A stretch of 64,000 nucleotides of DNA from Vitis vinifera (lineage: Eukaryota; Streptophyta; Magnoliopsida; Vitales; Vitaceae). A program made the translations under genes and the position numbers. A model generated the notes under the pieces. The model searched no databases, was not told the DNA's origin, and saw nothing but the letters and a program-made list of their open reading frames with translations. The stretch is taken from the NCBI RefSeq assembly GCF_030704535.1, contig NC_081822.1, positions 2,409,001-2,473,000 on the forward strand. Reading direction: 5' to 3'. Shown piece after piece: positions 49,866 to 60,639 of this stretch (position 1 is its first letter; the number at the start of each line of letters is the position of its first letter).

Positions 49866-51193
49866 TCCTGGCATTAGGGTTTTAGGGTTAGTAACCTAGG
49901 GTTTCACTCTTCTATGATTTTTGTTTTATTTTTATTAATCACAATTCAATGGTTAGGGTTTCGAATTGATTTTGATTTGGGCACAAATCCAAAACAACAA
50001 ACGCCCGAAATGGTCTGCGCTAATTTAGTTTTTGATTTTGAAATCGTAAATATAAAAAATAACAACTTTTATTTTTCCTTTGTGTGAGTTCCTATTAGGA
50101 TTAGGATTAGGATGGTAAACCTGATAGTGATCATAAGGACTATGTACTTAATTAGTTACTTTTTTAAAAAATAAGACTTAATTTTAAATCACAAAAAATT
50201 ACATTGATATTGCTCAAGATTCTCTTCATCATCCTCCACCTCTCTTGTATCATTTTTCTGATCTATTTTAATTCTTTCTTTAAAAATATATTATTTTTGT
50301 TACTTAAAATTTTAAAAATTAAATAAATAAATAAAAATCAAGAAAATCTTATTTATACAAAGAAAAACTTTTTTTTTTATCATCTTTTAATTTAATTTGT
50401 TAATTTTTTAATTCTAATTTATGACTTTAAATGTAAAATTTAGTTTGGAACGAAGTTTATAAAAATAATTTATTGAATTTAAATTTATGTTTTATTTTCT
50501 TAATTGTACGGAACATGGACACCGATCTCTCATATATTAACTTCTTTCTTGCATCTTGGTTGTGCATGACAACTATGACGTGGGTTGATAGTTGACACAG
50601 GATTTTAAGCAACTATTTTATAAGAGTTGCATCAATGACTTTATATATGAATTAAGCAGCTTTTTTCTTTCTTTTTTGGTGAAAGAAGACATCATGCACG
50701 AACATGAGAGGGAGAGGGAGGTCCATGATCGTTTGGACTTCCAAAAGCAAAAGCTCTTTTGGATAAAGATGTGAATGAGTTACTTGTAGTTTTTGCGGAA
50801 CTCCACTTAATAAAAGATTGAAACAATGACTTATTTGGTTATCTTTAATATTTGAATCCCATGCTTAATCACACTTTAACAGCAGTTACTGGAATCAGCT
50901 TCCCTTTGGCTATGATTTACTTGGAAACCAGCAAACCACACACCAATGTTCCTACGCCTGACGTCAGAAATTTGAAAAACCCAGCTTCGGGGCATAGGTG
51001 TGACTTGTGAGTTCATCAGAAAATTGAAGTAGAGAGCTTTACTCCATCCCATATGCTCTGGTATGATTCTGAGGCAAAAGGATTCAATGGAGCAGCTTTT
51101 CCCGATAAGGGAACCACTATGGTGTAAATAGTGTGGTGCTCCTTGGTGGTCCACATTACTTAGCCCCCAAAATCCACCATGGGATGATTAATA
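49866..51193. other. Intergenic DNA, no convincing gene
   Basis: This holds the 3' flank of the exonuclease-like gene. A telomere-like GGTTTTAGGGTTAG / AGGGTTTC stretch occurs just after the stop (49876-49905). Short ORFs here lack conserved motifs. The 50880-51180 part is less AT-rich but no family was recognised. Confidence 0.5.
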
Positions 51194-51380
51194 TGTTGGA
51201 ATTTTTATGTGTGGACTTATATAATCAATTTAATAATATTATAAATCAATGTTAAGTTAATTTTTGTATTGTGGTCCATAATGGGACTTGACACATATTA
51301 TTACTTGATTTTTTATGGATTCACCTAATTCACTTGACTGGCCGATTAAGTCAAGTGGTCCAAATAAAATGTATAATGTG

Positions 51381-51417
<37 letters not shown>

Positions 51418-51660
51418 TTTAGAGAGACTCCTTTTCTTCTCCACACACACTTACACTTCGACTGAATTTTTGGGGAAGAAAAGGAAGGGCTCATTGATCC
51501 CTAATTCTCATACCATCACGCACCTAGAACAACATCTTGGATATCAGAGGAGGAATAAATGACTTTTCATGGCATAAATCAAGGTAATCGGTTCATTTTT
51601 TGTCATTAAATGCATGCTTAAATGTTAACATGTGATCCTATGCTATTTCAATTCTCTTCA
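51194..51660. mobile_element. Possible solo LTR
   Basis: The 467-bp stretch starts TGTTGGAATTTTTATG and ends ATTCTCTTCA (TG...CA). It contains an AT microsatellite (about 51385-51415) and is flanked by TAATA and TAATG, a near-match 5-bp duplication. No internal domain lies next to it. The assignment rests on termini and texture only. Confidence 0.35.
51385..51415. repeat. (AT)n microsatellite
   Basis: An uninterrupted AT run inside the possible solo LTR. Confidence 0.85.
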
Positions 51661-52140
51661 TAATGCCCCAAGTAATTGGGTCACCGATCCGCCGTGGTGG
51701 GTTTCGGGCGAGATGGGTTGCTTCTTAAATGAAAGAAAGAATCATATGAACAGGTAGATGAGGGAGTTACGGTCCCTTCCTCAGCTACCTATCATTCATT
51801 TGCATCAATGTAGGAAGCCTGGACCCCTTGTGTATGCCTTTTTGCAGCCTTCCAGGAAACCCCATTTCTCTGGGTACAATGTAATGGGCCATAAAACGGC
51901 CCGTTAGGTGGATCAGGGGCCCAATACATAATTGAACGGTCAGATTGCCATGAGAAATGGGAGTAAAATATGAAGCTTTTTTATTAGATGTGCATATAGA
52001 TGAATCAGGGAAGCGCACTATTTCCAAATCAACATCACTTTTAGACAAGGAAGTTCCTCTGCAACTCTCCCCTCCCTCTTCTTCTTGGTTCTCTCAAGTG
52101 GTAACACACCCTGTGTTTGTTTGAGCTGAAACCCCATTTT
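51661..52140. other. Intergenic DNA upstream of the zinc-finger gene
   Basis: An 87-codon minus-strand frame (51785-52048) has no recognisable motif and is not called. The last 100 bases are C/T-rich, consistent with a 5' UTR or promoter of the following gene. Confidence 0.5.
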
Positions 52141-52352
52141 CAGATCTCTCCTCCAATGGCTAAAACCAGAAACCCGAGCAAGTCATAAAGGAAAGCTGCA
52201 CAAAGCAAGACCAGGTACCCCAAAAATCAGAGAAACCTCCCTCTTTCAGATCTCTCCTCCAGTGGCTAAAACCAGAAACCCGAGAAAAGTCATAAAGGAA
52301 AGCTGAACAAAGCAAGACCAGGTACCCCAAAAATCAGAGAAACCTCCTCCTT
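52141..52352. repeat. 106-bp tandem duplication in the 5' region of the zinc-finger gene
   Basis: The sequence starting CAGATCTCTCCTCCAATGG at 52141 is repeated from 52247 with only a few differences (AATGG/AGTGG, GAGCAAG/GAGAAAAG, GCTGCAC/GCTGAAC). The second copy ends just before the ATG at 52361, so it probably doubles part of the 5' UTR, including a short upstream ATG. Confidence 0.85.
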
Positions 52353-52360
52353 GGGCGGTT

Positions 52361-53866
52361 GTGAGAAGCCTTTTGACCTGCAAACACCTCCAGACTCAAC
52401 AACAGAAGCAGCGAGAACAAACCGTCCAGGGAAGCGGCAAGAAGTGCAAGAAAATGAAGTGTTCCGGTTCACTGCGCAGCAACTCAAAGGTCATGCCCAG
52501 GCCTGAAATGTCTTCACCAGAAGACCACAAGAAAAGGACGTCGATGGCTTCATCCAACAATGACGGTTCCAGCAGATCCATGAAAGCTCCTCTTAGTGAA
52601 CTCAATGGGGTTGTTTCCTCCACTTCTTCTTCATTGTCTGCGTCTTCTAACTCTTCTTTTGGTGGGTCCTTTAAAGGAATGCCTCTCAGGAGACTATCTG
52701 GGTGTTATGAGTGCAGAATGGTGGTTGATCCGGTTCTTGGAATCACTAGAGACCCTTCTTTGAGAACCACCATCTGTTCCTGTCCTGATTGTGGTGAAAT
52801 CTTCATGAAAGCTGAAATTTTGGAGCTTCATCAGGCCGTCAGACACGCCGGTGAGTACCCACTTCCAGGTTTCAGTCAATGATCGGTTTTTTTTTTAAAA
52901 AAAAAAAAGAAGAAAAAAACCAAAGAAATCTTAATTCATTTATGCTTAATAGTATTATTTTTGTAATATTTTATTTTTACTAAACATTAAAATTAAAAAA
53001 TCAATATATTATTATTATTTTTAGTTTTTTCTATCCAATAAAAAATTATAATTAACGATGAAAAAGTAAAAAAAAAACATTGCTTTCAGCCCAAAAAAAC
53101 CTAAAAAAACAAACACCTTAAATTAAACAAAACAGCACCACCGATTGTATTTAGTCTATTCATCGGGAGGTTCCGGAAACTCAATGATGAAAAACCAGGA
53201 CTTGGAAGACTTTAATTTTAACTTCTTTTGCTTTATTTACTCAGTGACCAAACGTAATCTTATGGGAAATCCTTTATCTTGCCAATTTCAATTAGCTTTT
53301 CCTACTTACAATACTCATTGTTGGTCTGTCAAAATTCAGTGTCAGAACCGGGTCCAGAAGACACAAGCAAGAACACGGTGGAAATCATATTCCAATCGAA
53401 CTGGCTAAAGAAACAGGCCCCAGTCATTCTCAAAGTCCACAACACCCCCAAAACCATATCCAAATTTGAAGAATACAGAGACTCCAATAAAACCAAAGCC
53501 ACCAAGCTCCCAAAGAAACACCCACGCTGCGTTGCAGACGGCAACGAACGCCTCCGCTTCCACTGCACCACTTTCGTCTGCTCCATCGGCCTCAACGGTT
53601 CCTCCAATCTCTGCAACTCAATTCCAAGCTGCAATATCTGCAGTATCATCAAGAACGGTTTCAAGGTCGCCGGAGGGGTTCCCGGAAAAAGGATTCTGAC
53701 CACAGCCACCAGTGGAAAAGCCCGTGACAGTGCTAGAATGTCGTCGCCGGATGGTAAGGTGAAGAGGGCCATGCTGGTTTGCCGAGTAACATCTCACGTT
53801 GACTTCTCCAGATCCAATGGCTTGAGTGCAGGTATTGTGTCGTGTGTCCTTCTGTTTGCTTGCTGA
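52361..53866 (+). CDS. C2H2 zinc-finger protein of the At2g29660/At5g54630 type, divergent copy
   Basis: Two exons, 52361-52850 and 53340-53866, join at a GTGAGT donor and CAG acceptor through a split Val codon. They give 338 aa. After a Ser-rich N-terminus, exon 1 carries GCYECRMVVDPVLGITRDPS and a C2H2 finger (CPDCGEIFMKAEILELHQAVRH). Exon 2 carries the long conserved domain of this plant family (PEDTSKNTVEIIFQSNWLKK, ISKFEEYRD, KHPRCVADGNERLRFHCTTF, CNICSIIKNGF, ILTTATSGKA, AMLVCRV). Two oddities: about six residues expected after QAPV (a CKIER-like stretch by family recall) are missing, and after LVCRV the sequence turns into an unrelated short hydrophobic tail and stops. Both look like in-place decay, so this may be a diverging paralog or young pseudogene. 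The family's function is poorly known. Confidence 0.75.
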
Positions 53867-54944
53867 GAAAGTGAGGGAGAAAAAGGGAGGGAATTTGAAT
53901 GTAACATTGTGCTTTTGGTGTTTTTCGCTTTCTGAAAAAACAAGCCATTTTTATTTACTTCTTCAAATCTGTTGAGTGAATTTTTTTCTGCTGTTTTCTC
54001 TACAACCAAACTGAGAAAAAACAGAGTTGTGGGCGGGCAGATTTGGTGCACTGAAGCTTTTCTTATCTCTTTCATCCATGTTTTCGGACTTTCAATTACA
54101 CTGGGCTCCCGTCTCATCAGCCGTTTTTAAATCATTGTTGCGATAATGAATTTCCAGTCTGTGTTCTTGAAAATTTAGGGAGAATTTTTAATCAGTTTTT
54201 GGCTAATGCTTGTTTGGTTGCTGAGAAAACAATAAGGGGGAAAGGTCAAAATTTTCTTCCTTTCTTCCGCTCTCTGTGATCAAACTAAGCTTCGTTCTCA
54301 TTGTAGTAATTCAAACACCTCATGTTCTTTGCAGTCGGAAATTACTACCAACAGGAAATGGGTGGTGCTACTTGCATTCAAGGTAATTAATCATCGCTCT
54401 TTTCTACTTCAATCAAGCTTGGTTTATTTTGAGTTTTCATCTTTATTGTTATAATTTGTGGGATAAATGAGTTATTTTCCCCAAAAATTGTCTGACAACC
54501 TGCAATCCATATTCACTTCTAATCACGTGTCATTCAATAGCACAAAACAAACCCACATATATATGAAGATTATGTCAGAAGATTGAAGTTAAAAAGTCAT
54601 ATATCCAACCATTTGAAGCCACCATTTTGTATGATCATTTGATTTAGATGATATGTTGCGAAGTGCAGATCTATGCTACACTAAAGAGTGGATCCATAGC
54701 CATTGCTACATCCACATTAGATTCATTGCTAGATCTCAGGATCGGTGACAAAAACTTACTGCTACCAATATCCTAATGGAAAATTGCGGGTGTAGCTAGT
54801 AGACATCATTATCTCTGTAGCTATCATGTATTAATTGACCTTTTAATTTCTATTCATCTAATGATGCTTTATGGGATATGAGAGTTGATTTGAATTTTAT
54901 TTTATTTTTTGGTTGAAATCCTTATTTGAACGAAAATGTCATCA
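53867..54944. other. Region between the zinc-finger gene and the Mutator-like element
   Basis: Mostly AT-rich. A small exon-like segment (TGCAG|TCGG...CAAG|GTAATT, about 54334-54382) has good splice sites but no recognised product. It could be a 3' UTR exon of the zinc-finger gene or a remnant. Nothing else supportable. Confidence 0.4.
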
Positions 54945-54954
54945 CCTTAGAGTC

Positions 54955-55095
54955 GGATTTTTTATAAGGGTACGATAATTTTAAACAATAATTTCTAAAT
55001 TATCGTAGTAGGAAAAATAATTCCAAATCTACGGTAGTTTTTGCCAGGTAGGAGTGAAGGATATTTGTTTTCTTTATCAACTTGGAAATCGTCTA
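54955..55095. repeat. Left TIR of the Mutator-like element
   Basis: Inverted match to 59071-59213 with scattered substitutions. The inner edge includes ATCAACTTGGAAATCGTCT, a motif that recurs in the right half of the element. Confidence 0.85.
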
Positions 55096-55119
55096 TTAAA
55101 AATATGATTTCCAAAAAAT

Positions 55120-57105
55120 TTGGAAGAGATGATTTCCATTTTTCTTTTTGCGGATAAATCGATCAATAGTGTACACTTAATGTTTTTATCACTACTTAAG
55201 GAACTTGGAGTTACTGGTACTTACAGTTGGGGTAATGCTTACCTAGCTTGGCTATATCGAGAGATATGTCGAGCATCCCATATTGATGCACATGATGTAT
55301 TGGGTCATCTCATTTTGTTACAGTTATGGATATGGATGGAGTACTGCCACAACCACTTTTAGGCATGCGGTATGTATTCAACCTTAGTTATAGTATATGT
55401 AAATACATACATGCATAAATAAACAATTATTCAAACTTTTAATATATATATTCTTTTTGTAGTTGGAGAGATGAGTTTTGTACTACTTCGACGTCTATGC
55501 ATGTATTACTCCAGTATAGATATCTACTTGATCGACTTATGCCAGAGTAGGTGAGAAATTCGTTGTTTTGAATAATTTTTTTAAACAATTTATAATCAAA
55601 ATATTATTAAATAATGTGAGTCATATTTCAAATTTAATTGCAGATTATATGGGAGCCATATACCGATGATGTCATCTCTGAACTCCCAAATTACTATACT
55701 ATTGCTTTTGACTTGTGGTTGACTATTTCACCCCTTATCTGTTTTCACATAGTGGAGTGGCATAGATTTGATCGTTGTATGAGGCAGTTTGGGCTACTAC
55801 AACATATTCCCGAGCAATGCGATACAAAATTAGGATTACATAAATATGATTTGAGGGGTCGACATGATTTGGATTGGATAAGTATTCATCACCACTATAT
55901 TCAAAGGTGGGAGGCTAGGTATGATCATCTTGCTAGAGTTGAGGCAACATATACTTCTTACGGGTATAACCACCCATATAAGGTGTGGTATCGTTTTATC
56001 ACTCGCCTTTTTATGACTCCACATGGATCTTCATGGGAGATAGTGGTAATTATAATGTCTTTTTATTTATTATTCTATTTTATTCTAATTAGAAAAACAT
56101 TTAATTTTTTATTTTTAATTCTTACAGAATCGCAGTTTCCAACAGATACATCTATGGACTGGTCTAAATACACTGAATATAAGTCATTGTGATGAAATTT
56201 ATCAATTATGTGCAACCACTTTAAAGGCTATACACGAGGTTGATAGGTTGCTTATTCCCCCTAATGTCGTTGATACATAGAGACAATCATCAGATGAGGA
56301 GGTAGTGATGAGATATGGTGGGGTACGAACTAGAGGTGGTATGGTGCTGACCAGAGGTGATGGGGTGCGGACCAAAGATGGTGGGGTACAAACCAGAGGT
56401 TTAGAGATACACGAGGTTGATAGGTTGTTTATTCCCCCTAATGTCGTTGATACAAAGACACAATCATTAGATGGGGAGGTAGGAATGAGAGATGGTGGGG
56501 TACGAACTAGAGGTGGTGGGGTGTGGACCAGAGGTGATAAGGTACGGACCAGAGGTGGAGGTGTTTGAACTAGAGGTGGAGGTGTACAAACACGTGGATG
56601 CCATATTTATGATGATCCACACTTCCCTATTGATGATGCATCGCTAGATTTTCCATCATCATCGCCTCTACAACATTTTGTCTTCACTTTTTCAACACCA
56701 CTTGACCAGTCATTACCTCATTCATCAGTTCCATTCATTGATGAGGGGGTGATACAAGAAGATGTTGGGACATTATTCATCCAGGAGCTATTGCATTCTT
56801 ATATTGATGGGCCTTCTTTTCATATACTTATGTCATCTAGTATCAAGGTGTCATTTACTCCATCTACAACACCACTCATTGTTTTGTCACTACAATCATT
56901 AGGACATCTATTTAGAGATGTTATGGCGACACAAATGCAATATTTTCCTACACCACTTGTTGAACAACAGGGAGAGGCTCAGGTTCAAGATCAAGGACGT
57001 GGACATGGAAGAGGTCGAGGCCAAGGACGAGGACGAGGAAATGGAGCAACATTAGATGGTCCCTCAAATCAATCTGAGTTGGAAAGATGTCATCAACGCC
57101 CATAA
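55120..57105 (+). pseudogene. Plant mobile domain (PMD, MAIN-like) gene, disrupted
   Basis: Exon-like blocks: 55120-55369, 55463-55550, 55644-56045 and 56128 to about 57105, with GT-AG edges. The translation matches plant mobile domain proteins (ADKSINSVHLMFLSLL, GTYSWGNAYLAWLYRE, WEPYTDDVISELP, DLRGRHDLDWISIHHHYIQR, HEVDRLLIPPNVVDT), a domain commonly carried by MULEs and Ty3 elements. Lesions: a frameshift near 55340-55350, a TAG at the end of exon 2 (55548-55550) where a Gln codon is expected, a TAG at 56278-56280, and a TGA at 56566-56568 inside the repeat region. The C-terminal part has GGVRTRG-type repeats and then an RGRGRG tract (about 56990-57050). No transposase is encoded. Confidence 0.8.
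56231..56580 (+). repeat. 177-bp tandem duplication with (G)GGVRTRG coding repeats
   Basis: The sequence from TACACGAGGTTGATAGG at 56231 recurs at 56408, a period of 177 bases (59 codons). Within it, a 24-base motif encoding GGVRTRG-like peptides (ACTAGAGGTGGTGGGGT) is repeated many times and continues to about 56595. Confidence 0.8.
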
Positions 57106-58205
57106 CCAAGAAGGAAACCTCCTTCATGTGGCACACATTGATGACTTTTATATATTTTATCGAACATAAATTGTTAATACATGTTTTTTTGTTACTTGTT
57201 GGTTTATTTGTATTGATGTTGCATATTAACTTTTATTGGTTGTTAGTTTACTAGTAACGTATGTTAATTTATCGTCTGCTGGTATTGAAGTTGTCATGTA
57301 GTAATATTGAATTTTAATATTTTAGCTCTGTTGACATTCATCGTTATTATTTTATTAGTTGTTATGATGTTTGTTGGTTTATTAGTTTATATATATGGAC
57401 AAAGTATTAGTTTTTTTTATTTATAATAGTAGTTGATTTTTTGTCATTTATTATTTGAATGTGTTTGATTGTTTAGTGATTGAACATATTAATGTAAGTT
57501 ATCAATTGATATATATACTTTCTTTGTTGATGGTTCATATGAATAAGGTTATTGGTTTTTTTGCATTCACGATAATAATTGAATTTCTATCATAGTTGAT
57601 ATTTTATTAATTGTTGGGCTATTGTTGGTTTTTTAACATTTACATAAATAATGTTATTGGTTTTTTATAATCATGATATTTTATTTTAATTTATTTTTTT
57701 ATAATTAATTCCTTTTACAGTGAAATTTGAAGTAATATTTTTAATTTTAAAATTTATATAATAAAATTTATTTTATAAATAATTATTTAATAAATTAATA
57801 ACAAATTTGTTTTTTTATAAAATCATTTTTCACATAAACAAAAAAGAAATAGATAAATATTATTTATCTTATAAATAAAAAACAATATCAAACTAAATTA
57901 ATTTTACTAGTTGTAATTAATTGAATTAATTTAAAGAAAAATTGAAGATTAAGAACAATTAAAATTATTTAACTTATTTTTTTTATTATATTTTATTGAT
58001 TTTACAGTGAAATTTTAACTAAAATATTAATATTTTTAATCTTAAAATTTATACAATAAAATTAATTAAAAAATTAAAACAAAACAAAATTATTTATTTT
58101 GTAAATAATTATTTAATATATTAATAACAAATTTGTTTTTTTAAACTCATTTTTTCACGTAAATTGATAACATTTTTTTTTAATTGCAAAGTGAAAGAAA
58201 AAAAT

Positions 58206-59029
58206 AGATAAATATTATTTATCTTATATTAAATTTAGCAAATAAAATTAATTAATTGTATAATATATATTTATAATAATTGTATGAGTATAATTAATTT
58301 TTTAATTCCAAATTGGATTTATAATATATTGTTATATTAAATTATATTATTTCTTTTTATAATATATACATAATTAATGGTATTAAAATATATTAAAATT
58401 TTAAATTTTGGTGGAAATCGTATCTCCAAGAGACGATTTCCAATTATGAATTTTTTTTTTAAATCATTTTTTGAAAAGACTATTTCTACTTTCTTTTTTC
58501 TTTTTTTGAAAATAGACAATTTCATTTTTTTTTTTAATAGGGAAATCATCTCTTCAAAAGACGATTTCCAATTCAATTTTTTGGAAATCATCTTTTTAAC
58601 AAACGATTTCTGAGTGGTTATTATATATATATTTGTTTTGGTGGAAATCATCTTTTATATAATATTTGTTTTGGTCGAAATCAATTATTAAATAATAGAT
58701 AAATATTATTTATCTTCTATTAAATTTAGCGAATAAAATTATTTAATTGTATAATATATATTTATAATAATTGTATGAGTATAATTAATTTTTTAATTCC
58801 AAATTGGATTTACAATATATTTTTATATTAAATTGTATTATTTCTTTTTATAATATATACATAATTAATGGTATTAAAATATATTAAAATTTTAAATTTT
58901 GGTGGAAATCGTCTCTTATTGTGGTTTTTTTATTTTATTTTTTTTGGGAAATCATCTTTTCAAGAGACGATTTCCAATTCAATTTTTTAGAAATCGTCTT
59001 TTCAACAAACAATTTCTGAGTGGTTATTT

Positions 59030-59060
<31 letters not shown>
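58206..59060. repeat. 491-bp tandem duplication and GGAAATCGTCT palindromes near the right TIR
   Basis: The block beginning AGATAAATATTATTTATC at 58206 recurs at 58697 with few changes over about 215 bases. After each copy come phrases GGAAATC(A/G)TCT and AGACGATTTCC in alternating orientation (58411-58612 and 58907-59010), giving several potential hairpins. The same motif occurs at the inner end of the left TIR. Confidence 0.78.
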
Positions 59061-59070
59061 TTGTTTCGGT

Positions 59071-59213
59071 GGAAATACAATTTTCAAGTTGATAAAGAAA
59101 ACAAATGTCCTTCCCTCTTACCTGGCAAAACTAACGTAGATTTGAAATTATTTTTCCTACTATGGTAATTTAAGAATTATTTTTTAAAATTACCGTACTC
59201 TTATAAAAAATCC
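59071..59213. repeat. Right TIR of the Mutator-like element
   Basis: Inverted copy of the left TIR. Ends TTATAAAAAATCC and is directly followed by the duplicated target CCTTAGAGTC. Confidence 0.85.
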
Positions 59214-59223
59214 CCTTAGAGTC

Positions 59224-60420
59224 ACTAGTTTGTTGCTAAAGAAGACAAGTCACTTGCACATATTTAAATACTGTGAAAATTGGATTTTGTAGTTCTTAGC
59301 TTGTTAATTATTGAAGCTTCACTGTACTGTAGATTTAGAGATACGAAAACGGATATATATATATATATATATATGAACAATTTATGCATTAAAATCTTGT
59401 AGTTGGACAAAATTGCCTTAATCCTATCAGTTTATTATGCTAATGAGTGTGGTTCAAAGAGAAGACTTCTTCAAGTGTACAATAATATCGAAAAACACAA
59501 AATCTTTAGAATTAATCAATATGTATACCCTCATATAGCAAAGTTTCTTAGGCTCAATATTCGACTTTTCTTAGGTATAAGTACTCTTTTTGAATTTTTT
59601 TTTCTTTATACATGATTTTGATATGTAATTGTAGTTTGAATGGTCGTGTTGATAGTTTTTTCATGTTATTAACTTGTTTTTTGAATAATCCTCCAATATA
59701 GTAATTACTTAGAAATATAAAATTGGTGATCAATTATGATCTTGTTTGGGATAACTTTCTATTTTTTTACTTCAACTTAAAGTTTAAGTTGAAGGTAAAG
59801 TCATAATTTGTAAAGGATAATATTGATAGTGTAAACATTTTATTTAATAGAAAAAACTTATTGCATAAACCAAAATAAAGTCTCTACAAAAAGTAATATT
59901 TTTTTACTTTCATATTAAACCCCTTTTTAAGTGGTAAGCAATTTGAACAAAGTTATCCATAATAGGTATAAAAGTTCTTAGTAAGCTTAAAGAAAAACAA
60001 AACTTTTGTTTCTTAGAACTCGTGATTTACATAATTAAGAATTTGTGTCAAATTGTTTTAAAAAATACAGGTAGTTTCTTCAGAACTGTTTTTTAAAACA
60101 GTTCTTTCTAGGACAAAAGTCCATTTGGGAACTTTGGAAGATTTTGTTTTCTTAAAAGTAACTTTTTATTTGTAGTGTTTTATTTTTCATCATTTTTCAC
60201 ATTTGCATAGTTATTTTTTAAAATAGCCCCTAGAAAATAATTGAAAACAATTAAGATTTGTTTTGAAAAGATACTTTGTTTTCTTAACAATTATTCAAAA
60301 AAATTGTTTCTTGTTAAAAAATTACCAAACATGTTTTTTACTATGGAAAAATAGAAAACTGTTTTTCAAAATCATTCCTAAACAAGTTTTAATTTTCTAT
60401 ATAAATTCCTGGTTTTTCAG
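59224..60420. other. AT-rich DNA with one unassigned exon-like stretch
   Basis: 59403-59575 is an open stretch (NECGSKRRLLQVYNNIEKHK...) bounded by TGTAG and a GTATAAG donor-like site, but no family was recognised. It might belong to the following transporter relic or to nothing. An AT microsatellite is at 59349-59372. Confidence 0.35.
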
Positions 60421-60630
60421 AATTTGACTTATAAAAATCATCATTTGCTACAAACTAAAAATGCCTTTTTCTTTCAATGGAAGCAAGTTGACATTGAACT
60501 TCAAGAAGATTTACCCTTGAAAAAAGCTCATACCATAGGAGAGACCTTGCAGATAAAGATTAAAAAGCTTCCTAAAGTTAAGTGGATGTTTGTTCATCTG
60601 ATTTCGAATGTGATAACAATCTCTGAGTAG
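60421..60630 (+). pseudogene. Fragment of a metal tolerance protein (CDF transporter), C-terminal domain
   Basis: After a TTTTTCAG acceptor-like site, the frame reads NLTYKNHH, then VDIELQEDLPLKKAHTIGETLQ and KLPKVKWMFVHL. This matches the cytoplasmic C-terminal domain of plant MTP cation diffusion facilitators (LTYLxWNHH ... EVDIVLPEDMPLxxAHDIGETLQ ... LPEVERAFVHxDFE). The stretch between NHH and VDI (where HIDTVRAYTFGxHYF is usual) is scrambled, and the end diverges before the stop at 60628. No membrane segments are found upstream, so it is a relic. Confidence 0.65.
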
Positions 60631-60639
60631 GCTATCTAA

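Larger units (their letters stand above)
54955..59213 (+). mobile_element. Mutator-like element (MULE) with long TIRs carrying a plant-mobile-domain gene
   Basis: Left end 54955-55095 and right end 59071-59213 are inverted copies of each other over about 143 bp, both starting GGATTTTTTATAAG at the outer edge. CCTTAGAGTC is duplicated just outside (54945-54954 and 59214-59223), a 9-10 bp target duplication typical of Mutator-like elements. The 4.26-kb element contains no recognisable MuDR transposase. It carries a broken PMD gene on the plus strand and an AT-rich right half with internal duplications. The clean duplication and TIRs make the boundaries firm. Confidence 0.87.

Noticed and set aside
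49876..49905. Interstitial telomere repeat
   Set aside because: Only scattered TTAGGG/TAGGGTTT-like words; too short and irregular, probably a chance or telo-box-like motif.
51785..52048. 87-residue minus-strand open frame
   Set aside because: No conserved motif, no splice context, and it lies in the upstream region of the zinc-finger gene.
53329..53772. 147-residue minus-strand frame opposite exon 2 of the zinc-finger gene
   Set aside because: It is the antisense shadow of a clearly conserved plus-strand exon.
58337..58651. 104-residue Lys/Phe-rich frame
   Set aside because: It comes from AT-rich duplicated and palindromic DNA inside the MULE, with no protein signature.
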